Positions 36,249 to 47,773 of a stretch of 64,000 bases of DNA are shown here, in pieces. The translations under genes were made by a program, and so were the position numbers. Source of the DNA: Piper betle (lineage: Eukaryota > Streptophyta > Magnoliopsida > Piperales > Piperaceae); the NCBI GenBank assembly GCA_033002965.1, contig JAURVB010014799.1:1-64000 (forward strand). Reading direction: 5' to 3'. Each line of letters starts with the position of its first letter. Position 1 is the first letter of the stretch. A model generated the notes under the pieces. The model saw only the letters and a list, made by a program, of their open reading frames with translations, was not told where the DNA came from and ran no database searches.

Positions 36249-37147
36249 GTTTGATTGTATGTCGACAATATTGTCAAGTTACATGGCATTCCAAAGGAGA
36301 TAGTCTCCGACTGAGATCGCCTATTCACCTCACATTTCTGGGAAGCTTTCCAAAAGCCATGGGGACTCAAATCAAGCTGAGTACAACATATTATCCCCAA
36401 ACTGATGGTCAAAGTGAGAGAACTATTCAAACTTTGGAAGATTTGTTAAGAGCTTGCATTCTTGTCTGGGGAGGTGATTGGGAGAAGCACTTAGCTTAGG
36501 CTAAATTCACCTACAGTAACTCCTACCAAGCCAGTATAGGGATGGCACCATTTGAAGCCTTATATGGTAGGCCCTGCAGATCTCCATCGTGCTGGCTGGA
36601 ATCTACCGAAGCAGTTATAGTCGGGCCAGAGATGGTGAGCGAAGCAACTCGAAAAAGGTGAAACTCATCAGTAAAGACTTAAGGCAGCTCAGGATCGACA
36701 GTAGAGTTATGCTAATACTCGAAGGAGGGACCTAGAGTTCCAAGTTGGGGAGTTTGTGTACCTAAAAACATCTCCTAGGAAGGGGGTGATTAGATTTAGA
36801 ATATCAGGGAAGTTGAAGCCAAGATTCATAGGACCGTTTCCAATCCTGGATTGAGTTGGAAATTGTGCATATAGATTAGCATTGCAACAAGCCTAGTTGG
36901 AGTACACATAAAGTAATATGTACGAGATGAAGATCATATAATCACAAATTTGGAAGACTTAGAGCTACAATCAAATTTAAGCTACGAAGAAAAACTAATT
37001 TGCATCCTGGCAAGGGAAATAAAGACACTTAGGAACAAAGAAATTCCTTTGGTAAAAGTATTGTGGGAAAATCAAGGCTCAGAGGAAGCCACATGGGAGA
37101 CTAAACAAGAATTGGCAAGGAAGTACCCTAGCCTATTCGTGGCATAA
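36249..37147 (+). pseudogene. Family A integrase end and C-terminal domain
   Basis: It enters within the integrase core at VDNIVKLHGIPKEIVS. The next Asp is followed by a stop (CTGA near 36310). Then come TDGQSERTIQTLED, the C-terminal domain with SGKLKPRFIGPFPILD, and the tail ending EEATWE...YPSLFVA. RT, RNase H and the first half of the integrase are deleted between gag and this point. A short deletion near 36905 removes the FHVSM region. PPT (37263-37275) and LTR copy 7 follow. Confidence 0.82.
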
Positions 37148-37275
37148 AATTCTTATGATTGTAGTAGCACGAACCGATACCGAATAAATAATTAATCGTG
37201 ATTGTCCTGTAATCATGATGGATCCTGTTGCCGTTATAATATTTCGGGGACGAAACATTTTTAAGTTGGGGAGAT

Positions 37276-39240
37276 TGTAAAGACTGTGAAAAATAATAAT
37301 AATAATAATATATTCGAACGCGGTCCGGGAAGGACCGAACGTATTATATTCTCTACCCGGTTAATTATTTACGTATTTTATTATTTACCTAGTTAAATGA
37401 AATACGGGTGTAGGGGTGTTTTCACATACCCTAGCCGTCATTTTCATTTTTATAAATTTTGAAAGAGGACGTCATTTTTACATACGGGTGTAGGGGCGTC
37501 TTCCTCACCTTAGCCGCCTAGTTCTCCTCTTCCTTGCCTGTGTTTCTTCCTTGCTTGGGTATCCTTCCTATCTCCCTCTTCTTAATTTTCTTGCATGCAT
37601 ATTCTTTTTAATTGATAGTAAGCTTGTTAATCATGTGAACTAAAGTCTCAAATCAACAAGAAAGAAAAGAACTAAACTAAACTGGAAAACTGAAATCCCG
37701 TCTATGGCCGACGGGTGCAAATTGTTGGCGAGATGGGCAACTGTAAACAAGTTTGCAAGGCTTCCCCTCACACCCCCGATGACCCCTCTGGTTGCTGGGT
37801 CGAAGGGATGGCTCGCCATGTCCCTGGTTTCCGGTGGGTGGCAGAATTGCAGCTGTGAGTGGGCGGAGTTGCAAGGGTGACGGAAGGGACGACGTTCTGC
37901 TGAAACAGACGCTGTCATGGCAGCTTCAGAGGGTAGACGCTTGGCCTTGACGTTGGGTCGTCGTGCGGGGAGAAGGGAGCGTTCCCAGCGGTGCTGCTGG
38001 CCGGACGGAGTCATCTTGCAGTCCCGGCGGTGCTGCTGGCCAGGAGTTTCGCGACTTGGTGCAGAACGTGATTCGCCTTGGATAGTTGCTGTAATGCACG
38101 AGCTTTATGCTTCCAATTGGATTGGTAGGGAAGGGAAGCAGTTGATGGAGTCATGATCTGGTTTTGGGTTGAAGAAGAAGACGTCACAGGTCTTGTTTTT
38201 GGTGCAGACGTGGGGAGAACGGTCCTCTTCCTTGCGTCGTCCAAAGGTGGCCGATCCTTCCTGTTTTGATGCTGGCTTGATGTTGTTGAACATCTAAATG
38301 GTAGCAAGGTGCAAGAAAGAAGTGGTCTTGAGGCTGGGAGAAGAAGGACGAACCTGTTTTTGGAGAAGAGAAGAATGGCGACGGGAAGAAGAAGAAGAAG
38401 AAGGGTGGCAAACTTGTAAATACTACTTGACTCGACGTGGCTCGAGTTAAAAATAATACTAACTCGTAATAAATCTTTAAAAATAATTATTCTAATGGGT
38501 TATGGGTTAAAGTTACTTAACTAATTAATTATTTTACGAAATCGCCACAAGTAATAAAAATACGGTAATGATTAACGGTCAATAATTAATCGGCGTACTA
38601 CAAGCGATTAAATTAAATCGAAGGATTATAAGTGATTATAAAAATAAAGATTTTACCTTTACCATAATAAGTTTAATATTAGGTAAATAAAGTGAATATT
38701 TTAATAACGAATTAGTAATGTAGAAAATGGGTTATTAAACTATAATCAAGTAAAATAATCACAAGCGTTAAACCTAAATATCATAATGAAAATAAATAAA
38801 GTTCCAAACTTTATTGAGTTGAATAATTTAAAATAATTTTATTAATAATATAATTGAATTAAAATAATACAAATTATTTTAAATAATTTAATCAAACAAC
38901 TAAATTAATTAAATTGCTATGAATAATGATAGCGATTAAAAAATTATAACCGTAAACTAAATCATCAAGATCGTGGTTAAGTAATTATTATCTCAAAAGA
39001 AAATATACTAACAATAATAATTAAATCGTTGTTTATGAATTAATAATTACTTTATTATTTGTTAAGTGTTAATTATGATTTAAATAATTAATGTAGGATT
39101 TAAATGATTATATCACATGAATAATTTAATATTTAATATTGTTAAATTTTAATAGTGATATATATACATATTAGTTATTTAGTTGCATGCATTTCTACTC
39201 AAATAAAAATATGCTTTGTATAATTTTATGTCCTCGTTCA
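37276..39240 (+). mobile_element. Family A LTR, copy 7 (3' part missing)
   Basis: It begins TGTAAAGACTGTG after a PPT. Its GC-rich block (37690-38420) is of the copy 2/copy 3 subtype. It ends at about 39240, losing the promoter, hairpin and LTR end (about 850 bases by comparison with copy 1). An AT microsatellite lies just past the break. Confidence 0.85.
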
Positions 39241-39935
39241 AATTATACTTTTATATATATATATATATATATATTGTTGGAAAGCTCGGATTATGACTCT
39301 ATAAAAGGGGATGCAAGAAAGCTAAATGGTCTTGATTCCCCGAAATCAATTACATGAGGATTTGAGAAGCAAATCAATATGGGCCCAAATGGTCAATCTG
39401 GTACATAGTTAAAAAAATCAACCAATTTTACTAAGGATTAACTAAGCCAATTTAAATTAGATTTGAAAGATTTTGTTAAAAAGAAAAAGGTGAATTAGGT
39501 AGCTTTAAAAATGGTCATTCAATCGATCGATTTAAAAATAATGTAAGATCATCTTAAATTAGCAAGAATCAATTTTTATAATTAAATGGCGAAAATATTT
39601 TAAGGATGTTAATAAATAAATAAATTATATATAGGTAAAAAAATTAAAATTTTATAAAACTAAAATCCCCTAGTAACAATATTCTAGTCGCTTCCCTGTT
39701 GTCGTTTGCCTCGCCCCTTCCCTCAATGTTGTCGCTTACCACTGGTGTTATCGTTTGCCTCGCCCCTTCCCTCCATGTTGCCCTCCCATAGGTATCATAG
39801 GTGGTTGCCACCTCCGCCCATTTGTGGCCTTGACTGACAGTAAAGGTGTTCCGGCATTAACAAACTCATCAGCGTTGTGATCCGAAAAAAACAGCACTAT
39901 CCATACCTGGGCGGTTCCGCATTAACCGCGCTCCC
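39241..39935. other. Intergenic with AT microsatellite
   Basis: An AT run lies at about 39253-39276. A TATA-like CTATAAAAGGGG lies at 39300. The phrase 'tcgtttgcctcgccccttccctc' style is doubled near 39703-39775. No gene is seen; it may include the upstream region of the MORC relic. Confidence 0.5.
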
Positions 39936-41169
39936 ATGGCGGCCACCGGCAAGATCAAGATCGAAATACCGCCGCCGCCGCTACGGTAACCCTAGGCCGC
40001 GGTGGCGCTACTCGAAATCATCGACGTGGACAGCAGCGACGACGGCCAGGGCAGGGCCGAGGCGGAGGTTGGAGGATCGCTCGCGTGGGTCCCCCTCGGC
40101 TTCCTCGATCCCCTCTCCCCGAGGAAGAACCGCTCGCTTGGGTCGCCGATGAAGGCGCCGGCCCCCCGCTCCTCCCTGGCCGCGCCGCCTCCCGCGACTT
40201 GACGCAGTTCTAGAACGCCGCCGATTACGACGATGCCGCGTTTTTTATTCGTCCTTTAATTCCGTGTCTGGTAATCCCTAATTTGGGCGTGATACTATAT
40301 GGGATATTTTGTTTGGAATGGGCCTTACTTTTGTTAAAATTTTTTATGCAAAAGTTTGATTGATTGGAATGTCATTATACAAATATTCACATTTGCTAAT
40401 TGGATGCGGGCGCAGGTGCCTTTTCTTGAGTGATGTAGTTGGGTTTCAATTTCTTTTCTTGGTTAGAATCAACAAGAGCAGTGTTGCATGTTGCTTGTAA
40501 GGCAATGGTCTGAAATGTGTGCCTTTTTAGGTATAGGCTATTAACGGTGTTGTCATTTTTAAGTAGTTTGGAAGTTCCGAGTCACAAGAATTCGAAAAAG
40601 GTTGTAAAAAAATGTCGCGCTGGAACTTTTGATTCAATAGAGATGCGATCAAACATTGGTTGCCATTTTTTTAAAACGATAAGCATTCCTTGGTGGACGT
40701 AAAATGCTTGGGGAATTTTGTGACGGATTTCTGTGTATATGACATTTCTAGGTTGTGTTCTTCCTTGCAGTTACTGGAATGGATCATGTTAGGGTACATC
40801 CAAGGTTTTTGCAATCAAATGCTACAAGTCATAAGTGTGCTCTTGGAGGTAACTGTCTATTTTCCATTGATTCCAATGGGGGAATGTTTGCTGTATTTTC
40901 AACATTTGGACTCTTCTTTTGCTTCATTTGTGAAACTAATTCAGTAATATTACTATTATGATTGTTTTGTCTCAGCGTTTGCAGAACTCCTAGATAATGC
41001 TGTAGATGAGGTAACAATCAATCATTTATTGTTAGTTATCTTGTTGTATATTCTGTTTATTTTCCCCAAAACGTTGTATAAGTGATTGAATTCGCTCAGG
41101 CGCAAAAAGTGTCAAAGTTGATGTGCTTGAAAATAAAAAAGTAAAGGGGTAAAATGTTGCTTATCAAAG
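39936..41169 (+). pseudogene. 5' part of a MORC-type GHKL ATPase gene, decayed
   Basis: Exon-like pieces with matching splice signals read as the N-terminus of a plant MORC (microrchidia) protein, a family of ATPases in heterochromatin silencing. Exon 1 (39936 to about 40250) has an ATG, an acidic IIDVDSSDD block and QF*NAADYDDA, where the W of the family's QFW motif is now a stop. Exon 2 (40771-40848) gives TGMDHVRVHPRFLQSNATSH. Exon 3 (40976-41010) gives AFAELLDNAVDE, the ATP-binding motif I with its E and N. Exon 4 (about 41100-41169) gives SVKVDVLENKK and then breaks. Defects include a stop after codon 16, a frame change in exon 1, the W-to-stop change, and truncation plus a stop in exon 4. 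The glycine-rich motif, S5 domain and coiled coil are absent downstream, so this is a truncated pseudogene. Confidence 0.8.
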
Positions 41170-41984
41170 GTAATGAAATTGGCGTTTGTTTTCTACTTTA
41201 AGTGTGAGCTTTTCAATTTAGAGCTTCAAATATGGTTTTTTTTCCTATGTAGGATGGTTTCTTTGATACCAATGTTGAAAAAAGTGATGAATGAAGATGA
41301 AGAGGTCTTTGTAGCAAATAAAACTGACAGCATATTAAATATTACAACAAATGAAGACCAATGCTAATATGTAAAACAGTGCTATTGGGATCGTGTTCTA
41401 CTACGTCTAATGGTTTTTCTTTACCTCCTCTTCTTAGTAGATTTAATGTTTATATTAGTATATCTAATGACTAGTAACAAAGTTTGCCATGCCTCCTTTA
41501 CCTGAGGGACTTCATATGGGTGGGAGTTCTATACCTCTTATTACACAAGGTCTTGTGTCAATGCGAGTGAGAATTATACTCTTCCCCTTGGTGATAATGA
41601 TTCAGACTTTAAAGATGCTCCAAATAATGAAGTGGATGATTTACTATTAACTAAGTAAAATTATGCTAAACCTTATTTTTGTAGACTTGTATTGATGAAT
41701 TGCCACGATCATTTAATAGGGCACAAATGATGATATATAAAACCTTATACTTATAAAATTGTGGTCTTGTGATGATAAATAGTGATTTGTGCATTTGTGT
41801 TGAGAAAAATTGAATCTTCGTTTTATGTATTTATGTTATGGTCTGGCAAATTATTGTATATGATTAATTTGGACCGATTTAAGTAAGTTGATTCTTATTC
41901 ATTTCTTTATGAAGCAATCTGATTTAGTGACTCCTTCTTAATTTGATTCAGATACTGATTTTGATTTCTACATCTATGATTCGG
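41170..41984. other. No gene recognised
   Basis: AT-rich sequence. Short frames such as the one at 41173-41367 and the stretch near 41480-41660 show no domain. They could be remains of later MORC exons, but nothing matches. Confidence 0.4.
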
Positions 41985-42314
41985 GAGTCTGAAATCCTTA
42001 AGATGCATGTAAATGAAATACCCTAAGGAAGTAAATGTTGAAATGACCCAAATATAACCTTAAAAGCCTAAGCTAACATAAATATGAACCCGTATAACTT
42101 AAGTATACATTAATAACTCATGCTCTGTTGTAGCATAATTGAAGCTGTCATTTGTATATGAGGCATACTCAGCCTTCATGACATGCTAATATGCCTATCT
42201 AGGCCCTATACTCATGATTTGAAAGTTGAACTGACTCAAACCGACTCAAAGATTCGCCCAAACCGAGCAAGGCAACAAGCAAGTAAAACCCTAATCTAAA
42301 GATGGGGTTTTACA
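41985..42314 (-). mobile_element. LTR fragment, left copy of a pair (family D)
   Basis: On the minus strand it starts TGTAAAACCCC at 42314. A purine-rich tract (complement of 42316-42335) stands before it, as a PPT would. It matches 43617-43883 in the same orientation through many blocks (AGTCTGAAAT, ATATGAGGCATAC / ATATCGGGTGTAT, CATGCT.ATA.GC) but is clearly diverged. Homology stops at about 41985. Confidence 0.6.
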
Positions 42315-43616
42315 ACCTCTCCTCCATCTAAAAATTCTATTCTTGAAATTTTCCATATTAATTATGATCGGAGAACTCAACTAAAGAAGACACTGAGCTG
42401 GCAAGACTACAGCTGCTGACCTATGTCCTGGAGGGTACCTTTACCTCAAAAGTTGGTTGCACACAACCGAATGAACCAACAACAAGCTAACCAACACAAA
42501 CTGTGATGAAGCTCTCTAGCTGTACTGGTGTAACTAGATGGACTGCACATGCTGGAATTATTTGGCTGGGCTAACCCCTAGGGTTGCTACTAACTATGGG
42601 GACTAAAATGCAATGACTTATGCAGAAAAACCTAGGTTCACCCTTAAGGGCCTACTAGATTGTTCAAGCAGGTACTCTAGAGTACTACAAGGTATAGTCT
42701 AAGTTACATCAGGAAAAACTATGTCTAGTGTAAAGTATGAGGGCTAATATCTACCCATGTCAACCTGATCCTCATCGATGTGTAAGGTTAAATATGTGTA
42801 CCCTCAAGGCATTCCACTCCAGGTCCTACAGTCATAGTAAGGTGTCATGTGAGTCCTTGCACTATATGGTTGACACTAGTAGAAGTAAGGGTGTAGGCTA
42901 ATGAGTTGTACAGCTCACTGTCACTCACCAGATCCTAAGTGACTCAATCCCAAGTTGAACATCTCATTCTATTCCATAAGAGAATAAAGACAATTGCTAC
43001 AACTCTATTGTGTACTATGACTTTAGAATACCCTCTACGATTGCTAAGTAGTAAGATAAGCTCTATGTGATGGAAATTAGGGTGTGGCCTCAAAATCTGG
43101 CCCTTGGCGGGGGCAAGCTATTTGTGTAGTCGGACTTGCCGAAAGAGGCTTGATAGTGCCAGAAAAGTGCACAAAAGGCAGCGGCAGTAGTAGGGATCAA
43201 CAATCAAAATGCCAAGTCTTGATTGACAGCTGGCTTCGTTGTGGTCACGATGGTGCTAGTCTAGTGGCCGGAGGCAGGATGGAGACTTGCCGATAGTAGC
43301 CCATAGTGGCGGTAGTGCTAGAGGTAGAAAAACTCTGAAATTGTGGGGGAAATCTCTGAAAAATAAATCGGTGAAAGCTAGGGTTGACAAGACAAAACCA
43401 AATCTTTCCACATGGCACTATTTGAATGCCCGACAACTCACGGTGCTAGTGGGGAAAGTTCGGATCGACACCAAAAAAGTCAAAACTGACTTGAAGCCTG
43501 GCAATGACTCTATGGATGGAAATCTAGGTAAGAAAATTAAATGGGCCTGAAGACCCTCAACTCAATCAGATGAAGATCTCATACTCAAATCAAGCTGGAT
43601 CCATAGGGGCAATCTG
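42315..43616 (-). other. Possible interior of a small minus-strand LTR element
   Basis: It lies between two same-orientation LTR fragments. No gag or pol motifs are seen. The frames at 43084-43296 and 43287-43550 have no recognisable domain. The GC-richer 43080-43500 may belong to the right-hand LTR. Confidence 0.4.
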
Positions 43617-43883
43617 GTAGTCTGAAATTCTTAAAATGCATATAAAGAGCTAACACAAGTACGAACCCATATACCTCGAGCATATGTTGATTTTGTTAGA
43701 ATATAACTGAAGTTATTATCTGTATATCGGGTGTATCAAACCTCCATAACATGCTCATACGCTTATCTGTGCCCTATACTTATGGTCTGAAAACTTGAAC
43801 CAACTCAAGGCGATCGATACTAGCCTGAACCAGGCAAGGCAACGAGCAGGTAAAACTCTAACCTGAAGCTGGGTTTTTATACA
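43617..43883 (-). mobile_element. LTR fragment, right copy of the pair (family D)
   Basis: On the minus strand it starts TGTATAAAAACCC at 43883 and matches the left copy for about 270 bases. It may extend further left, where the left copy is truncated. Confidence 0.55.
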
Positions 43884-43920
43884 CCGAAAGTGGAGGGAAG
43901 TAATGTCTATTAATGAACTG

Positions 43921-44022
43921 CTATTATTATGATTATGATTATGATTATGATTAAGATTATTATTAGTATTATTATTATTATTACTATTATCATCATCATC
44001 ATCATCATGAGCATCATCATTA
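43921..44022. repeat. Compound ATT/GATTAT/ATC microsatellite
   Basis: Runs of TTATGA, TTA and CATCAT units occur one after another. The small open frame across them is a by-product of the repeat. Confidence 0.9.
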
Positions 44023-44473
44023 TTTTAAAAAAGTTGGCTTGCATTATCTATGTAGAAACTAATCGGTCAAAAGTAATGTTAGTTTTTAGCCAAATAATTG
44101 TAGTTATTGATATGTCATTAATTTTAGATTACCATGTTTGTAGTATGTCGGTCCAAGGGAAGCCATATTAGAGGCAAGTTTAATAAAAATATTCATGCTT
44201 GAGGGTACCACTTACAAATTGTGATTTATGTCCAAAGACTAAATTTAAATGTTGTGCTAGGTATCTCATAAAAGGCCCCCAACGACCACAGTCACGTAAA
44301 AAAAATTTTAATTAAAATAGTAAAATAAATAATATACAAAATGCATTTATTGATAATACATATATATATATATATGCATTTTATATATAATTTTCATCAT
44401 TAATGTTCCAATGAAATTGCACTTTAATTATTATTTGTTTTACATTAAAGTTTAATTAAATAGTGAATGGAAT

Positions 44474-45027
44474 TAGGGTTGCTAATTGAGCGAGCCAGCT
44501 TGTGAGCATTTAGTGTTCGGCTCGGCTTGACTCGACTCGAAACTCGACATTTAAATGCTCGACTCGAACTCGAATCTTACGAGCCGAGCTTGAGCAAAGT
44601 CCTGTTCGACTCGATTCGACTCGATTCGATTCGGTTGTAACTCGAACTCGACTCGTAGTTCGACTCGAACTTGACTCGATAAAATAATATAATAATATAG
44701 TCTTTATATTATATTATATTTATTTATTTGTTTGTTTATTTATTTATCTTATTTATTTATTAATTAATTATTTATTTATTTATATATATATATGAAATTT
44801 AATAACAAAGAAGCAAGATAGTTGAGATGGTAAGTATTCACCTTCATGACTTCAAGGTTGTGGGTTCAAACCACATTCGCCTCATTTATTTTTATATTCG
44901 AGTTAAACTCGAGCATTTATGTCTAAAACTCGTTCGATCTCGAGTCGAGTTCGAACGAGTTTCAAACTATTCGAGCAGAGTTCGAATACATGTTGAGCTC
45001 AGCTCGCTCGTTCAATTAGCACCCCTA
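44474..45027. mobile_element. Non-autonomous hAT-type element, 554 bp, with perfect 8-bp TSD
   Basis: The ends are terminal inverted repeats, TAGGGTTGCTAATTGA on the left and the complement of TAGGGGTGCTAATTGA on the right, agreeing over ~22 bases with about two mismatches. The flanking 8-bp duplication AATGGAAT (44466-44473 and 45028-45035) is exact. Beside each end lie dense CGACTCGA/TCGAACTCG repeats, typical subterminal transposase-binding arrays of hAT elements. The centre is AT-rich (a TTTA/TTAT run at 44700-44795) with no transposase. Confidence 0.9.
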
Positions 45028-45035
45028 AATGGAAT

Positions 45036-45561
45036 AATACACATAAATATCGCAGTTAAATATTTATTAAAATATAAGCCTATTAGTCACTAATGTGGCT
45101 GGTTTAGAGAAATTAAAAATTTGAACAATGTAATTGTTCTTAGATTGATGCTAAATTAATATGGGAAAAATGTGTCAGGTTCCTGATTATAACTTACGTC
45201 AGACCCTTTTGCTATAACAATGAGATCAAATAACAATGACTATTGAATAGAAAAAAGCTATATATTCGACATTTCTTCCATACCTCACGCCTTCGCCTGG
45301 ATGTCTTCATCTGTTCCATGAACAAAGCAGGATACAATCTAAGTCCGAGTAATCTTTCATTCTTTGTTGTAATAATTATGGAGATGAAATCATTTAATTT
45401 TAATTTTGCCTTAAACTTTATTTGAGTGGAGAAGTAGATCAAGAGGAAGAATTGTGCTAAAATATTTATGTCCAGGAAATTCGACAAAAAGTAAGCATGT
45501 CGCTTTAATTCAACTCTGTTCACAAGCTACATTGGAAATAAAATAAAATAAAGCATATGTT
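45036..45561. other. No gene seen
   Basis: The overlapping short frames on both strands (45212-45523) have no domain or codon pattern. This is AT-rich intergenic sequence. Confidence 0.5.
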
Positions 45562-45566
45562 AAATT

Positions 45567-45715
45567 TGTTGGGTTTATCCCACATCGGTCGTGGATGATA
45601 TTGATGACTTGTATATAGGCTAATGGGAAAGCCTTCTTCCTTGAGCTAGCTTTTAGATTAAGAGATGTCCATAATATCTATTGCAAGTCCTTTCAGGGGC
45701 CCAAAGGGCCCAACA
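45567..45715 (+). repeat. TRIM 5' LTR
   Basis: 149 bp, TG...CA, with GTATATAGG as a TATA-like core near 45611. Confidence 0.88.
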
Positions 45716-45739
45716 GTGGTATCAAAGCCAGCCAAATGT

Positions 45740-46500
45740 GGGAGTTTCCTTCTAGCTAATGATTTAAAGGGAGTTTGGGAGTTTGCACAGGTGATGATAT
45801 ATAAGTTCACTCGATGAGTTCCCCCTAATAATGAGCGGTGTTTGCCTACACTGAATATGGGAGTTTCCTTCCACCTCCATCTGATGAAGAGCTTTGGTGT
45901 AGGAGTTTCCTTCCACCCATGATTTAAGGGGAGTTGGAGAGAGTTATATAAGTTCACTCTGATAAAGAGTTCCCTCTAATAATGAGCGGTGTTTGCCTAC
46001 ACTGAATATGGGGTTTCCTTCCACCTCCATCTGATGAAGCTTTGGTGTGAGTTTCCTTCCACCCGATGATTTAAGGGGAGTTGAGAAGGAGTTTCCTTCC
46101 ACCCGATGATTTAAGGGGGGAGTTCCCGATGATTTAAGGGGAGTTGGAGAGTTTGCACCAGGTGATGATTTAAGGGGAGTTGGAGAAGGAGTTTCCTTCC
46201 ACCTGATTGAATTAAGCTGTGGAGTTGGAGAGTCCTTCCACCCGATGATTTAAGGGGAGTTGGAGAAGGAGTTTCCTTCCACCCGATGATTTAAGGGGAG
46301 TTCGCGAGTTCCACCCGATGATTTAGGGGAGTTGGAGAAGGAGTTTCCTTCCACCTGATGATTTAAGGGGAGTTGGAGAGTTCGCACCTGATGATTTAAG
46401 GGGAGTTGGAGAAGGAGTTTCCTTCCACCCGATGATTTAAGGGGAGTTGGAGAGTTCCACCCGATGATTTAAGGGGAGTTGGAGAGTTTGCACCAGGTGA
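45740..46500 (+). repeat. Minisatellite inside the TRIM
   Basis: The core unit is about 41 bases: GGAGTTTCCTTCCACCCGAT, then GATTTAAGGGGAGTTGGAGA. It occurs in many full and partial copies from about 46050 to 46500. A longer duplication, 'ATAATGAGCGGTGTTTGCCT' and flanks, occurs at about 45806-45890 and 45948-46035. Unit lengths vary because pieces of the unit are skipped. Confidence 0.88.
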
Positions 46501-46583
46501 TGATATGTGGGAAGGAAAGATTTCCAGACAATTATAGTTTCAAAGGAGAGTTGTAGGATCCCACAGGTGTTAATATGTGAAGA

Positions 46584-46650
46584 GTTGTTAGGTTATCCCA
46601 GATCGTGTTCGTAGATGATGTTAGTGACTTGTATATAGGCTAATAGGAAA
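46584..46650 (+). repeat. Partial third LTR copy inside the TRIM
   Basis: It matches the first ~67 bases of the TRIM LTR (GATGATGTTAGTGACTTGTA, TATAGGCTAATAGGAAA) and lies directly before the start of LTR 2. This points to a tandem slip or a recombination between elements. Confidence 0.8.
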
Positions 46651-46655
46651 AGAAG

Positions 46656-46806
46656 AGTTTGGGTTTATCCCAGATCGGTCGTAGATGATGTTGGTGACTT
46701 GTATATATACTAATAGGAAAGCCTTATTCCTTAAGCCAACTTTTGGATTAAGAAAAGCCTGTGACACCTATTTCAAGTCCCTTTTGGGGGCCCATAAGGC
46801 CCAACA
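46656..46806 (+). repeat. TRIM 3' LTR
   Basis: About 151 bp. Its first bases are decayed (GTTTGGG for TGTTGGG) and its end CCCAACA is intact. A purine run (AGGAAAAGAAGAG) directly before it could act as PPT. Confidence 0.82.
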
Positions 46807-46811
46807 AAATT

Positions 46812-47765
46812 TCCTCCTTTGGGCACAACCTCATTGGCTTCGATGTTATTCATTGAAAACCACTCTCCCCCTAGATGTCTTGTTGGGATTTTAACACACA
46901 AAATCCCCAAACTCCTTGAGTAATGAATAAGAGTCAATAAATACACAATAATTTAATGTGAAACCTCAAAATATAAGGAAAATCACAAACCATCCACTAT
47001 TACCAATAACAAGTACACAAATTATTCTAATTAGGAAATCCTCACACACTCTCCAACTGGAAACAACTCACAATCTCTAACTAGAATACACTCTAATTAA
47101 AAATGACCACAATCTCTAACTAGGATACACATCCAATTGGAAAACTCACAATTCACTATTAAAACAACACTCTCAATTATGTACTCTCTTCAATTCAACT
47201 ATCTATATCCCTTTACCTCACAATTCTACATATATATATATATATATAAAAGATGCACACTCAGCCAACCTCGTAGATACAAAGAGTCAAAGACTAAATA
47301 CTCCTCGTCTTTCATAATTCTACTCGAATTTTTCATACCTCTTGGAAATGAAGAGCTAACTCAAAACACTACTTCCTAAGCATTGGAATCCTCACCAATG
47401 TGTCTCTTCTCGTATTCTAAAATTCTCATCGAATCCTGGTATTTCTTAGATTATCTTCATGTCTTCGTGACTTCCCATGTGATTGAACACTTTCTTATGA
47501 AAAGGAATATCTCCAACAATATCCACCTCCTCCTCATCGTCATCCCTCCCCTAGGTAAGGGCGCTCGCTCTGGCACACCAAGATGGTCTCCATCGGTTGC
47601 CACTGCTGCTTTGCCCAGTCACTCGTCTCAAAAGAAAGGTGGAAGGATGGAGATGGAGGCAATGAAAGGGTAAAACAGAAATATAAAATATTATTAAAAA
47701 TACTGGATTTCTTCTTGAACACACAATCTTATCATACGGACAAAAAAGTTGTTATCCGCTATTAT
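46812..47765. other. Unassigned repeat-like sequence
   Basis: It begins near 46880 with TTGTTGGGATTTTAACACAC and has short imperfect repeats (AATCTCTAACTAGAATACAC and TCTCTAACTAGGATACAC). An AT run lies at 47230-47250. The style suggests an old LTR, but no second end, PBS or PPT was found. The frames at 47137-47813 have no domain. Confidence 0.4.
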
Positions 47766-47773
47766 AAGTTATA

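Larger units (their letters stand above)
45567..46806 (+). mobile_element. TRIM retrotransposon, 1240 bp, complete with 5-bp TSD
   Basis: LTR 1 (45567-45715) runs from TGTTGGGTTTATCCCACATC to GGGCCCAACA. LTR 2 (about 46656-46806) runs from a decayed GTTTGGGTTTATCCCAGATC to AAGGCCCAACA. A PBS (TGGTATCAAAGCC) starts at 45717. The flanking duplication AAATT (45562-45566 and 46807-46811) is exact. The interior has no coding frame and is mostly a ~40-bp minisatellite, plus a partial third LTR copy at 46584-46650. LTRs of ~150 bp and no genes define a terminal-repeat retrotransposon in miniature, mobilised by other elements' proteins. Confidence 0.92.

Noticed and set aside
41173..41367. A further MORC exon
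   Set aside because: The translation lacks the glycine-rich ATPase motif expected next and shows no other MORC motif.
43929..44171. Small Ile-rich protein frame
   Set aside because: It is a translation of an ATT/ATC microsatellite.
45740..46500. CRISPR-like array, because of regularly repeated ~40-bp units
   Set aside because: A plant nuclear context, units directly adjoining without unique spacers, and location inside a TRIM show a minisatellite.
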